Source: Isochrysis galbana
Taxonomy: Eukaryota; Haptophyta; Isochrysidales; Isochrysidaceae
Assembly (NCBI GenBank): GCA_018136815.1
Contig: CM030945.1
Span: 2,277,789 to 2,341,788, forward strand
Reading direction: 5' to 3'
DNA: 64,000 nt
In this document: positions 46,642-57,319 of the stretch, one piece after another
Layout: each line of letters starts with the position of its first letter
Position numbering within the stretch: position 1 is the first letter of the stretch
Position numbers and translations under genes: made by a program
The notes under the pieces: model-generated
The model's input: the letters and a program-made list of their open reading frames with translations, nothing else
What the model was told of the DNA's origin: nothing
Databases searched by the model: none

Positions 46642-47151
46642 ATGGCGGCGCCCTCTGCGCCCTCTCCCTCCCCTCCTGCCGTGGCGGCGACCGAGGGTGC
46701 GGTCTGGGAGTCACGTGTGCTTTCTGAGCTCGAGGCGGAACGCCATGCTAACCGCGAGCTCCGCGCCCAGCTCCGTGAGCTCAGGCAGCAGTACAGTGTG
46801 CTGGAGACGTCTAGCGTTGGTCTCGCCTCTTCTCTCGAGAGAACTCTTTCTCTTCTCGCGGCCCACGTGGCACGAGCAGCGGGCCCAGGGGTAGTCAGCG
46901 AGGCAGAATCTAGCGCGTCGCGCACGACTGGTGATAAAGCCCTTATGGCGCTGGCAAGAGAGGGTGGCGATGGCAGTCTCCTTGTGACGGCTGTCGAGGG
47001 GCCCTCGTGCACGAGCTCATCAGGCAGTCCTGCCTGCATGGATGGACCGCGCAACGACGAGTTGCGAGTCCGCCGAAACGAGTGGGCTGTCTTCCCACGG
47101 GCGCCAGAGTCGACTCGCGCGATAAGAAGGGCTCACCCACTCTGCACTTAG
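46642..47151 (+). CDS. Hypothetical coiled-coil protein (gene runs toward gap)
   Basis: From the ATG at 46642 the frame encodes a Pro/Ser-rich start, then a clear coiled-coil segment ('LSELEAERHANRELRAQLRE', 'LRQQYSVLETSS') and a Ser/Ala-rich part ending at 47151. A different frame at 47007-47172 reads 'GARVDSRDKKGSPTLHLAH', which looks like an ankyrin repeat. The real gene may therefore splice or shift into that frame near 46990 and continue into the gap. An alternative upstream ATG at 46540 adds a Ser/Leu/Pro low-complexity leader. Function is unknown. Confidence 0.4.
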   Translation: MAAPSAPSPSPPAVAATEGAVWESRVLSELEAERHANRELRAQLRELRQQYSVLETSSVGLASSLERTLSLLAAHVARAAGPGVVSEAESSASRTTGDKALMALAREGGDGSLLVTAVEGPSCTSSSGSPACMDGPRNDELRVRRNEWAVFPRAPESTRAIRRAHPLCT

Positions 47152-47176
47152 CGCACGCACCCAAGGTGCTGAACAT

Positions 47177-47276
47177 NNNNNNNNNNNNNNNNNNNNNNNN
47201 NNNNNNNNNNNNNNNNNNNNNNNNNNNNNNNNNNNNNNNNNNNNNNNNNNNNNNNNNNNNNNNNNNNNNNNNNNNN
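47177..47276. other. Assembly gap (100 N)
   Basis: A placeholder gap of unknown true size that cuts both the plus-strand coiled-coil/ankyrin-like gene and the minus-strand membrane-protein gene. Confidence 0.99.
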
Positions 47277-47980
47277 AGAGGGTCATCGAGGACCGAGTCG
47301 TACGTCGGTGGCGGCTGCGTGGACAAGCCGATCGCAAAGGCAAGGACCGACCACACAAATTGGAAGAGAAGCACCATCGCCGCGCCGGGGACGCGCGCGA
47401 TCAGCCACGTGTAGTACCGCTTCCCACCACCCTGGTATGTGTAGACGTTGTACACGAGCCGCTTCATGTAGTAGATGAACACGGGTGGAATCGTGATGCT
47501 TGCGCTGGCAGACCAGACCCATGGGAGGCCAAAGAACCAACACATCGGCAAGAGGAGCCCGATGTTGAGCACGAGCTCCACCACATCGAGCTTAGAGAAG
47601 TATCGGATGGTCCGTCCGCGGTGGTTGGCCTGTATGAAGAGCGAGAGCTGCCAGCAGACGACGACGGTGCAGCAGAGGTTGAGTGCGAAGGACGTGCCTG
47701 CTGTCGTCTTAGCCACACGCACCGGCCTCGACACGTGCAGGTACTCGACCGTCTCCACCTCGTTGACGAGCATTGTCACGATGAGAAGTGGGAAGATGGA
47801 GAAGAAGAGAAGCCGCAGGCCGGTGCGGGCGATCTGGGCACGGAGCGAGGGAGGACGGGAGAGCTCGTCGTCGTCGTCGTCGGCCACAGAACGAGGCTCC
47901 ATGCGTCTTGTAGCCAGCACGCCACGCAGGCGCAGAGAGGATCGAGGGAGATCTGAGTCGGATGGGGCGACTGTCGCCAT
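47277..47980 (-). CDS. Multi-pass membrane protein, C-terminus lost in gap
   Basis: Starting at the ATG on 47980, 234 codons are visible. An N-terminal cytosolic region has an acidic cluster (D-D-D-D-D-E, ~34-39). Hydrophobic segments lie at ~54-72 ('LRLLFFSIFPLLIVTML'), ~95-117, ~132-153, ~155-172 and ~197-219 ('AAMVLLFQFVWSVLAFAIGL'). Between segments 2 and 3 a basic loop 'NHRGRTIRYFSK' leads into 'LDVVELVLNIGLLLP'. At least five transmembrane helices are likely. I do not recognise the family; a channel or transporter is possible but not shown. Codon use is GC-rich and host-like. The upstream region on this strand is a long CT/GA microsatellite. Confidence 0.6.
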
Positions 47981-47989
47981 CGTGCGCTC

Positions 47990-48060
47990 TCCTCTCTCTC
48001 CTCCCTCTCTCTCTCTCTCTCCCCCCTCTCTCTCTCTCTCTCGCTCTCTCCCCCCCCCAA
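47990..48060. repeat. CT-rich low-complexity tract
   Basis: 'ctctctctcccccctctctc' and similar words sit just upstream of the membrane-protein start codon on the minus strand. This is probably 5' UTR or promoter-proximal low complexity. Confidence 0.7.
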
Positions 48061-48256
48061 CCTCCCATCCCCTCACTAGTATGCCCCACCCCCTTCTATT
48101 TACTTTACAGTGTATCTGTGTTGGTGAAGTTCTTCTTCTCCAGTCGTTCCTGTTGTCTTTCCTTCCCCACATGGAGAGATCCTCGATAGCACAGAAGAGG
48201 AAGGAAGTTCTTTTCTGTGGGGGGGCCGCGGGGGGGGGGGTGATGAAGGGGTGCAC

Positions 48257-48417
<161 letters not shown>

Positions 48418-49069
48418 ACGAATGAGCAGGAGGGAAAAGAGGAAGGAAGTTCTCTTCTGCCCCAATCTGTTGTCCCTCTCTCTCCTCTCTCACTCTCTCT
48501 CGCTTCCTACTGCTAAATGATGTTCTCCGCCGCCCGGCCCGCGAAGAAATAGGGAAGGGAAGGGAAGAGAGGGGGAAAGAAGGGAAGAGGGAAGGGGGTG
48601 GGGGTGGGTGGGGGGGAGGGAAGAGGGAGAGGAAGTTTTAAATCAATGAAGAGGAAGTCTCTCTCACTTCTCGTCGCCGCCGTTGCGCTCTCGAAACCGT
48701 CGCGTCCGTTTCATACAGCGGCGGCGGCGGCGGGGGGGGGACGACGACCCCGATCTTTAACCCTAGTGGTAGGGTTGGGGGGTTCGGCGGCTTGTGGCTT
48801 GTGCTTGTGCTGCTTTAACCCTAGTAGGTGCCTAGTCCGCTAGGCGGACGGTCGGGACGTTTTTAGTTTTTAGTACATATTGCTATATTGGGAGCCCCTA
48901 AGGGCACTAGGAGGGCCCTAGGGGGCCTCCTGATGTGAAATGGGACCCCTCCCAGGCCTGGTTAGATCTCCCAATCATAAATTCGTCAATGGTGCTTGGT
49001 TTAGAAGCGCGGGAGAACGTTGCCACGAAAGGTTGGCGCGAGCCGGCAAGGCGGTTCCTGTGGCCCGCA
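48418..49069. other. Low-complexity and non-coding sequence
   Basis: 48540-48640 is GA-rich, 48720-48745 is a CGG/G-run, and 48770-48910 contains several 'cctagt' and 'ccctag' words. No gene is recognised. Confidence 0.5.
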
Positions 49070-49225
49070 GAAGGCCGTCCGGTGTCACCCCAAAAGGGAT
49101 GTGTGGCTATGCTCAGTGTGCTGTGGCGAAACCAAAGCGGAAAGCGGCCCCAGTTCAAATGTTTGGCCTGTCGTGCAGGAGTGGGCGCTTATTACCACAT
49201 TCCTTGTTTTTTTGCGTGTCACCGA
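49070..49225 (+). pseudogene. Possible transposase C-terminal zinc-binding relic
   Basis: Across two plus frames the segment encodes 'HPKRDVWLCSVCCGETK' and 'FKCLACRAGVGAYYHIPCFF', that is CxxC...CxxC...H..C pairs. The spacing resembles the cysteine-rich tail of PiggyBac-type (DDE_Tnp_1_7) transposases. A shift between the two halves and the absence of an upstream DDE domain mark it as a relic. The assignment is tentative. Confidence 0.3.
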
Positions 49226-49686
49226 TGTCTTCTAGAGTTAGTCGGGGGTTTTTGGCTGTTTTTGGCTGTTTTTACATTTTCGCCGTTTTCGCCGCTCTGA
49301 AAATGCATTGTAACCTTTTGTACTCAAGTCATGCTCTTAGGGGGTTCTATCCTGCCTATATGCAGGCAAACCCAGCCAAAAATATGACTGCTCTGCCTCC
49401 TGCATCACCCGAATGTAGGCACCTAAATTCCGGTTTATAGGCACCTACTAGGGTTAACTCCCTTACCGCCGGCCCGCAGCGCCAATTTGGCGCTTCGGAT
49501 TTGATCTTTTTGCGGCTTGTGCGGGAGGAGGAACTGCGTGTAAGAGATAAGTGAGAGGGCACGACGAACAGAAGGTGTGGAACATATTTTCTGGGTGTGT
49601 CGCCCCCCCCCCCCCCCCACCCCCACCGCCCCCGGCGCGCGCCGCGGGACAGCGATTGCCCCCTCGGTGTCCAGGCGTCCGCTGTG
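49226..49686. other. Left flank of the minus Ty3/gypsy element
   Basis: Non-coding sequence with T-rich words (49235-49290), then a C/A tract at 49598-49625. It ends at the LTR boundary 49686/49687. I see no target-site duplication partner to the right flank at 62984. Confidence 0.5.
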
Positions 49687-50806
49687 TGACGAATTGGGAT
49701 GGCCCATAGGGCCTGAGGGCAATGAGGAAGGAGGCAGACCGGCGGCAGGCGCGGCGGAGGAGACGACTTCGGAGACGCTGACGGGCTGAGGCCCGTCAGC
49801 AGAGGAAGGCGGGCAGGCGGGCTTGAGCGAGGCGAGGACGGCGGCGAGAGCGACATCGAGCGAGAGCGAGAGGCGAGGGTGAGTGAGAGGAGGGCTGTGT
49901 TGGCAGGGGCTGGTGAGGCAAGGAGAGTTTGTAGGGTACGAGTGTTACGAGAGCGAGAGCGACGAGAGCGAGAGCGACGGATGACGACTGACGACAAGAC
50001 GTCGGATCCAACGATGCTGCGACACCGACTCACGAACACACTAGAATCATTCACCCAAACCAAGCAAAACATGAAATAACCGAGACCCACATCGCCGGTA
50101 ACTCAAACACGTCGCGAGAGACAGAGAGAGAGAGCGAGAGAGAGAGAGAATCCGCAGCGACGGTCGGAGCGTGTCTTCGCTTTGGATTTTCCCACCAAGG
50201 CGGAAAGTCGAAGAGGAACGTTATGTCGCGCAACCACGGCGATCACATTGGATACAGATCGCAGCGAGGTATCCTTGCAATCGAAGAAATCTTGCTGTTG
50301 AGCGTGGACCTTCTAGACGTTTCTATCGAGCAACCCCGAGTAGCAACCAAGGGAGGAGAAAACCAAAAACCAACGGGACCAAGGGCTTCCATCTTCCATG
50401 CAACTTGCATCAAGGGGAAAGATAACCCAAAACCAAAGCAGCGAATCTAAATCAATCTCCAAGTGGAGATGGCAAACCAAGGACCAAGGAGAAAGATTCC
50501 CTCACCCAAGCAGCGAACCTAAATCGATCTCCGAGGGGAGATGGCAAACCAAACCTGATTGCCCCCAGAAGCAGGTAAAGAAACGCGGGAGATAGCGAAT
50601 TAAACCTTTTGCGAGGCGCCTGGGAGGAAGAAAGGTGGGGAAACTTCCCTTCTCTTCGAGAGAAAGAGAGAGGGCGCTCCACAACCCTAGATCCTAGGCG
50701 TCCACGCGAAGTTTTTGACCGAGAACGAGAACGAGAATATTATAACGATAAATACCGAACGAAGAGGAGAGAGAAGCCTAACGAGCGTCGATTCGCGAAT
50801 GCGACA
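49687..50806 (-). mobile_element. 3' LTR of the minus Ty3/gypsy element (1,120 bp)
   Basis: It is nearly identical to 61869-62983. Ends on the minus strand are TGTCGCATTC...AATTCGTCA (TG...CA). The polypurine tract 'gatcctagcaggggg' lies just upstream on the minus strand (50807-50821). Differences from the 5' LTR are few and mostly one-base run-length changes, plus one 7-bp indel near 50392. Low divergence implies a recent insertion. Confidence 0.93.
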
Positions 50807-51019
50807 CCCCCTGCTAGGATCGAGCGTCCCGCGAGGGAAAGAAGAGAACCTAACGGATAGCGGAGAGTTCCATCCAGGCAAGATGGCCGAGCAATACGCA
50901 ATACCTAACGAGACCGAATGGGCGAGGAGCGAACGAAGAATGAAACAATAAATTCGAATGGAGAGCCACGCTCCAAACGCCGAACCACGACGGAAGACGT
51001 GACGACCGAGATACGAATA

Positions 51020-51250
51020 ATCGAGGATCGATAAGAATAAGAACGCGGAACGACGAGAAACGAGAGAGTCCAGAACGAGAAACGAAGAAATCGAGAATCG
51101 AGAACGGTAAGAACGCGGAACGACAAGAATCGAGAATCGAGAACGAGAAACGAAGAACGGTAAGAACGCGGAACGACGAGAATCGAGAATCGAGAACAAG
51201 AAACGAGGAACGGTAAGAACGCGCAACGACGAACGACGAACGATGAAATA
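51020..51250. repeat. Minisatellite in the element's 3' UTR
   Basis: Degenerate repeats of 'gagaatcgagaacgagaaac' and 'ggtaagaacgcggaacgacg' fill this interval. They lie between the chromodomain frame and the polypurine tract. The related fragment at 31045-31313 lacks most of them. Confidence 0.75.
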
Positions 51251-51715
51251 AGAGTAGTGCGCGACGATCGACGAGACAGGAAGTACCACACCCGTCCGGA
51301 CGATAAGGTGTAGAATCGGCGGCCGGCGCGGCAGACCGCAGGACTCAACGCTGCAACCCATCCTCTTCTCTCTTTTACGAGAGTTTTACCTGGATGTTTG
51401 GGCGGTGTGGCGGCACCCAAGTTACAACGCGGCGTCTCCTGTTCTTCGATATATGAGTAGTCGAACGGCCAACGGCAAAAGGCGGCGAGATATCACGACG
51501 GGCTCGGCACGTCACGCGCGAGCTAAACGACGAGGTACGGGGGTCTCCTGACAGAGCGCAGCGAAAGGGGAGGGAGATCCATCCTCCGTGGTCGAAAGGG
51601 GGGCGAGCCATACCTCTCTTCCCGCGGGGGGAACTATTCGGCGACCGCGGGGGGAAAATTCGGCGACCGCGGGGGGGGAACTGGAAAAGAATTCCCGTAC
51701 GTTCCCGTACCGCGA

Positions 51716-52600
51716 TCAAACGTAAACGACGGCGTTGAGAGATATCGGAGGGGCGTGACAGTCGCGACTGTCAGAAGAACGCAGAGGGTGTGTCGAGCAG
51801 AGAGACGAGGGTGCGATCCGATGGCGACAGGCGTGCGAGAGCCTCGGAGCGACAGCGAACGAAGGTAGGCGAGCAAGGGCAGCGTGCGCAAATGAGTGGG
51901 AGCCAAACCACGGGGAACCGCGCGACGATCCCGACGAGTACCACCACTGCCCGAGGACGAAGACCGCGTGCTGCGGCCGCATCATTGGACCTGCAGGGTT
52001 GGCAACAGACGGGCGGGCTGAGACGGGCAAATGGGAGACATGAGCAATGGGGCCACTGTGCGAGGACGGTGCGAGACGAGGCGAGCGGCGCGGGGCCTGA
52101 TGATCCGAGCCGGTGGTCTCGGATCCCACGGGAGCTTCGATCGCGTGCGACGTCGGCGGGGCTGAGACGGTCTGAGATTGTGATTCTGCAGCCCGCTTTC
52201 TCATCTGAGGCTTACGAAGAGGAGGGAAGGGGTGAGCATCATCATAGGCGGTGACGAGCGACTCGCAGCGGCGAAGCAGTTCGGCTAGCGGCTCCCATGT
52301 GGCCGCAGCTTTCGCGTAGCCACGCCATTTGACGAGGTACTGTCTGGAATCGCCTCGACCTTTGCGGTCAAGAAGTGCATCAACCAGATACTCGTCTGCT
52401 TGGACGGGATCTTCATCTGTGAGGGTATAGTAGGGACGGAGGTTAGTCACATGCACCTCCTCGGAGAGGAGGCGATTTTCTTGGTCGCGTAGTCGGTAGC
52501 GGCCAGCGCCAAGCGCCTCGGCAATGCGATATGGTCCGCTGTAGTGGTAGAGGAGCTTGTTGCGGAGTCCTGGAATCTTGCGAACCACCCTATCACCTGG
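51716..52600 (-). CDS. Integrase C-terminal module with chromodomain (minus element)
   Basis: The frame begins in the GPY/F module ('MVRKIPGLRNKLLYHYSGPY', 'RYRLRDQENRLLSEEVHVTN'). It passes into a chromodomain, 'EYLVDALLDRKGRG' ... 'QYLVKWRGYAKAAATWEP' ... 'LLRRCESLV', with the aromatic and W-x-P features of the fold. A ~150-residue Ser/Pro/Ala tail follows. It is out of frame with the integrase core, the switch lying near 52,600 beside a G5 run. In chromoviruses this module directs integration to specific histone marks. Confidence 0.85.
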   Translation of the reverse strand, partial: PGDRVVRKIPGLRNKLLYHYSGPYRIAEALGAGRYRLRDQENRLLSEEVHVTNLRPYYTLTDEDPVQADEYLVDALLDRKGRGDSRQYLVKWRGYAKAAATWEPLAELLRRCESLVTAYDDAHPFPPLRKPQMRKRAAESQSQTVSAPPTSHAIEAPVGSETTGSDHQAPRRSPRLAPSSHSGPIAHVSHLPVSARPSVANPAGPMMRPQHAVFVLGQWWYSSGSSRGSPWFGSHSFAHAALARLPSFAVAPRLSHACRHRIAPSSLCSTHPLRSSDSRDCHAPPISLNAVVYV

Positions 52601-54060
52601 AGCGAATTGGATGGGGGAGAGTGAGTGCGTAGCGTGTCAGCGAGTGCGTCGGCTTGAGACTCTAAAGTTGCATCATAAGCTGCGGCCCACGCCGCCTTTA
52701 AACGACAATGCATTTTCCAAGCGTACGAGCGAATTTCCTGAGGTAACTCGGGAGATGGACCAGTCTCAGATGGATCAGAAAGCTGGGCAGGCAGGCGAAG
52801 CTCACGGCCATAGAGCAAGGCAGCAGGCGACATGCGGGTTATGCGATTGGCGGAAGCGCGCATGCTCATTAAAAAGAACGGGAGATGATCGACCCAATGA
52901 CCGCCGCCTTCATCGGTAGCACGAGCCATGTTGATCAAGGTCTGCTGAGCTCGTTCCACCAGGCCCACACTCTCGTGATGATGAGGTGTGCTTGGCCGCA
53001 AGTCGGTGCCAGTGCGCTCGAGGATGATCGAGGTAAGTTGACTAGCAAGGTTGCTGCCGGAGTCCGAGCGGAGTTGCCTTGGTACTCCGTGCCGAGAAAC
53101 GACGTATGACATGAAGGCGTGAAGAGCGTCGGCACTCGAGGGGTCGCCGTTGTGAGGGGCCGCCTCGATCCAACGAGTGAGCGAGTCCACGAAAACGAGG
53201 AGCTTGTCGAAGCCTCGAGAGCCCTTGATGAAGTCGTGCGTAGGAGCCATCGAGACGACGTCGCAGAAGACGATGTCGAACGGATAGGCGCCGACCTGCG
53301 GTCCCTTGGGGTCTGCGAGGTGGCGGAAGGGTGGCTTAGCTAAAGTGCACTCGTGGCATTGGCGAACGTGCTCAGAGACGTCTGCGTTCATGCCAGGCCA
53401 AAAATATCGGTCTCGTAGAAGGCGCGCCATTCGGTTGTCGCCGAGGTGGCACAGGTGGTCGTGAAAGGCTTCGAGGTAGGCGCGGCGCATCGTCTTCGGC
53501 ACGTAGAGGCAGAGCTTCTCGCCGTCTCTCGCCGGCACTCGTCGGTAGAGTAGTCCAGATCGCAACAGGCATCGAGAATATTCGCGACTAAGCCAACGCA
53601 AGCGACGATGGTCGAGGTCGGGGTTATGAGGAGCGGAAGAGAGAAAGCGGATGAGGTCGTGGCAGTCGGGGTCCTCGGCCTGTGCCTCTTTGAGCGCCTC
53701 GGCGTTAGGTGTACCGACGTCGAGGTAGGAGAGGTTGATAGAATCCCTGGTCGTAGAGGACATCCTGGACGATCGTTCGTCAGCTTGCAGACTGGATGCC
53801 GTGGTGGTACGAGAACGAGAGGCGGCGACGGCTGGCGACTGATTATTCGATGCCGTGGTGGAGCGAGAGTTAGGGACGACGGCGGCTAGCAGCTGCCCAC
53901 CCCCCTGCTTAGGAGCGGACGTCTCCGACGTCCCATCGTCTGCAGCCACCAAGCGTGACACGCCATCCGCGTCTTTGTGATTAGCGCCCGGCTTGTGCTC
54001 GACGGTGAAGCGATACTCGGACAACTTGAGCGCCCAGCGCATCAGACGCGACGCCGGCCA
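52600..54060 (-). CDS. Integrase core (minus element)
   Basis: The open frame extends 54204-52447, with meaningful similarity from ~54060. It shows 'LKLSEYRFTVEHKPGANHKD' (RNase H/integrase tether), the HHCC zinc domain ('HDHLCHLGDNR' ... 'CHECTLAKPPF') and the DDE catalytic core: 'PFDIVFCDVVSM' (D), 'LRSDSGSNLASQL' (D) and 'ESVGLVERAQQTLIN' (E). All catalytic residues are in one frame, unlike the plus copy. Integrase inserts the cDNA into host chromatin. Confidence 0.88.
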
Positions 54061-55262
54061 CCCTGGACGGTGTCCTTCATGGTGTGCAACCAACGGAGAG
54101 CTTGGTGATCGATGACGAGGCGGAAGTGCCGGCCCCAAAGGTACGGTCGCCAAGTGCGAATGCTTTCCAAGGCAGCAAGAAGCTCCACCTCGGTGGTGGT
54201 CCAATGACGCTCCGCGGCGGTGAGGCGGCGACCGTAATACGCAACGACATGCTCGTGTCCGTGGTCGTCAACCTGCGACAGGATTCCGCCGATACCCAGG
54301 GTACTGGCCGCGTCCGTTTTGACGATGAACTCCTTGTCGTGACGAGGCGCAGCCAACACTGGAGCAGACGTGATGAGATCGATGAGGCGACGGATCGCTG
54401 TCTGGCACTCAGGCGACTGAGAGACGGTAGCCACGTCGACGCCCGTACGAGTAAGGTCGGTGAGAGGGGCCGCGACGTGCGCGAAGCCCTTGATGAACCG
54501 ACGGTAGTACGAACAAAGGCCGAGAAACGAGCGAACCTTTTCGAGCGAATCGATGTGACGCGGATCGATCGAGCGTACCGCCTCGACTTTCTTGGGGTCC
54601 ATCTCGAGACCACGACGAGACACGACGTGCCCGAGGTATTCGCCCTTGATAGCGAACAAGATGCACTTGGAGGCCTTGCATGAGAGACCAGCCCATCGGA
54701 GACGCTCGAGAACGAGATCGAGACGGTGAAGCATTTGCTCGAAGGAGGTGTCGATGCGTTCCTCAAGCGTGCTACCTGTGCCTGTCGACCAAATTCCGAT
54801 GTCGTCCAGGTACGGCATGCAAATCTCCCACGCGAGGCCCTGGAGCACCGCATCCATGAGACGACACATGTAGGAAGGGCCGGATTGGACGCCGAACGGG
54901 AGGTAGTTGAACTCGTACTTCTGGCGATGGGTGCAGAACGCCGTGATGGGTTTGTCCTCCTCCTTGATAGGCAGACACCAGAAGCCGGAGGCGAGATCGA
55001 GCAGGCAGAGAAACAAAGAATCTCGAGAGCCTTGGCCCCGAGATAGACGATCGATAGCTTCGACGGTGAGCGGGAGAGGACTATCCGAGATACGAAGCTT
55101 CGAGTTCGTGTCGCGATAATCGACACAGAAGCGAACGGATCCGTCCTTCTTGCCGACGAGGACGACCCGCGAAGCCCATGGCGAATTGGACTTACGAATG
55201 ATGCCTGCCGCCTCCATCTCGGCGACGTGCTTGTCGACGATGGCACGGCCCTCGTCGCCCAT
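54042..55262 (-). CDS. Reverse transcriptase and RNase H (minus element)
   Basis: 406 codons. RT blocks are 'GIIRKSNSPWASRVVLVGKK', 'DGSVRFCVDYRDTN', 'LCLLDLASGFWCLPI', 'FNYLPFGVQSGPSYMCRLMD', 'MPYLDDIGIW' (YxDD) and 'EYLGHVVSRRGLEMDPKKVE'. The connection is 'CSYYRRFIKGFAHVAAPLTDL'. RNase H blocks are 'FIVKTDAASTLGIGGILSQ', 'TEVELLAALES' and 'LVIDHQALRWLHTMKD'. The domain is intact across RT and RNase H. One-base shifts separate it from the upstream spacer (~55,255) and from the integrase (~54,060). Confidence 0.92.
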   Translation of the reverse strand: MGDEGRAIVDKHVAEMEAAGIIRKSNSPWASRVVLVGKKDGSVRFCVDYRDTNSKLRISDSPLPLTVEAIDRLSRGQGSRDSLFLCLLDLASGFWCLPIKEEDKPITAFCTHRQKYEFNYLPFGVQSGPSYMCRLMDAVLQGLAWEICMPYLDDIGIWSTGTGSTLEERIDTSFEQMLHRLDLVLERLRWAGLSCKASKCILFAIKGEYLGHVVSRRGLEMDPKKVEAVRSIDPRHIDSLEKVRSFLGLCSYYRRFIKGFAHVAAPLTDLTRTGVDVATVSQSPECQTAIRRLIDLITSAPVLAAPRHDKEFIVKTDAASTLGIGGILSQVDDHGHEHVVAYYGRRLTAAERHWTTTEVELLAALESIRTWRPYLWGRHFRLVIDHQALRWLHTMKDTVQGGRRRV

Positions 55263-56570
55263 CTTGACGGAGCGTGCCGGTGGGCTGTAGCACCGGGGAG
55301 GAGAGGCAGCTCGACCTCCATGACGTGCGTGTGCCGAGGGTTCTTCGGGTCGAGAGCGAACGCGTCGATATGCCGTGCCAGCAGGCAGCGTACGCGCTGC
55401 CTCTGGGACGGCGACAATTGCTTGTCGGGATCGATGGTGATAGCGTCGAGGAGCGCGCGCTGTGCCTCAGTGAGCGAGGACTCGGGGTCGTCCCTATCGC
55501 CGGCGACCGTCGGCCGAGCCTCGTGCAACTTGTACTCGATGTAGGCTGACGCCACCGGCGAGTACGCAGGAAGGGTTACAGGACGTGGTGCCAGGTTCCA
55601 GACCGTGATCAGCACCTCCCCTCCGGAGTTGGGGTTTCGACGCTAGTGGCGACCATTGGAGGAGAATCGAGGCCGTCACGGGTGGTAGACGGTCGACGAG
55701 GATGGCGGAGTCGGGGTAGTTTTCGATGATCTCCAGCGGCAGGCGAACGGAGAACGTACCCCTCGATCGCGAGGGGATAGTGATAGGCTGCCTGGTGTAC
55801 AGAGCGAACTCTTTCGACGCAACGGCCGACGTAGAGACGTCGGCGAAGAGTGGCTCAATTTCGACGGCGGCAGACGAACGGTTAGGAGACGAAGGTGGAC
55901 TGCGAGTGAAGTCGAGACGAGGGGGCGGCTCAAGCTCGGGATCGAGAGGGGGCAATGGAACCGAAGTCGACATTGCCGGCGGCGACTCGCCGTGAGCCTG
56001 GCGGGATGAAACGTTGTCCGAGATAGGAACGAGCGACGACTCCTCTGCCCGTGGCGAGTCGGCGGAGATCACGGCGACAAGCGGTGCAGAGGAGAGACGA
56101 GGGCGAGTGGAGACGAGGACGGAACGCGACGATTGTTGACCATAAGGGTCAAGCGGCTATCACACCCAGCATCCGGCGACAGTTCGATACAGGCGGCGTA
56201 TGCTTCCAGGAAATCGTTTCCCAGGAGAAGCATAGGTGCGCCTTCGACGACGAGGAAACGGTGTCGGAATTCGACACCGGAGAGAGAGAAGACCAACGTG
56301 GCGTAGCCGCGGGTACGGAGGGGGTTACCATCCGGTCCGACAACGGCAGGTCGGTCCGAAGCATGTTCGACTAAGACGCAAGCGTCGCGGGGCAGTGTGG
56401 CCAACAGCTCGGTGGTTACAACCGAGGGACCGGCTCCCGTGTCGGCTAGAGTCTTGTTGACGGCGAGGGCGGAATCGACGATATAACGAGTAGGGCCCGT
56501 GGCGGAGTGACGGCAAACGATGAGATCGCGAACGTACAGGCAGTGGCGGGGTATAGGCTTGGCGGCGTGT
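55250..56570 (-). pseudogene. Protease and protease-RT spacer (minus element)
   Basis: Near 56,560-56,420 the strand encodes 'RHCLYVRDLIVC' and 'LADTGAGPSVVTTELL' (retropepsin D-T-G). It continues with 'RHRFLVVEGAPMLLLGNDFL', matching the plus copy's 'PMLLLGNDFL'. A ~250-residue spacer follows, with 'YTRQPITIPSRSRGTFSVRL' equivalent to the plus copy's 'YTHEPITIPAYHRATFHVRI', then 'NPRHTHVMEVELPLLPGA'. Frames change at least twice, so the interval is annotated as broken or misassembled. Confidence 0.75.
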
Positions 56571-57319
56571 CGGAGACAAGCCTCGCCGGTACCTCCCTGG
56601 TCAAAGAAGCGACGACAGCAGGCTGGTTGAGAGCAGGTGTGAAACCCGAGGGAACGAAGGCGGCGTGCCGCTGCCTATGGTCGGCAATGACGTCAGCAAC
56701 GGAGCGGCGAGCAGGGCGATCGAGCGGAGGCAGCGGTGGGTGCAAGTCCGGCAGGGCACCCAAGCCTAGGCGACATGGCGGCGTAGGGAGAAGAGCGAGG
56801 CGTTCCTGGTCCGACCAGGTAAGACGCAAGGCAGCATGCCAGCCCTTTGGCGTGAACGTGTCCGGAAAGGAAACGGAGGCACACGTCTCCAAGAGAGGAG
56901 GCATCGGAACGAACGGCAATGAGGACGAGGGAGAGGAGAGGGAGCAAGGATCGGCAACGGCTCCTCCTCCACCGCAGACGAGTGAAGGCGAACTTCTGCG
57001 TCGAGAGCCGACGCCAGCGACGGAGACAACGGCAGCCAGGTATACGATATCGAGCCTTGCGCCCGCCGCACCGCCGTCCATACACGCCAGCGGTTGCGGA
57101 CCTTGCGAATCATCCGAGCGGGACGGACGGGTAACAACGACGAGCGGGGCGACCCTAGCCACGGCCGCCACCCCATATCAATCGCGGCGACGCTCGAAAC
57201 ATTCGAAGGCTCGGAACTGGAACTGGAACCAGCCTGAGCCGCCAACTGGCTTGATTGTAGGTCACGCGCTTGAGATAGGAGAGAGGCGGCGGACGTGGCC
57301 GGACGAGAAGGAGTACGCG

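Noticed and set aside
54077-55615. 512-codon minus frame over the RT
   Set aside because: Only its first ~120 codons match the pol spacer. The rest is a shifted shadow of the RT-RNase H frame.
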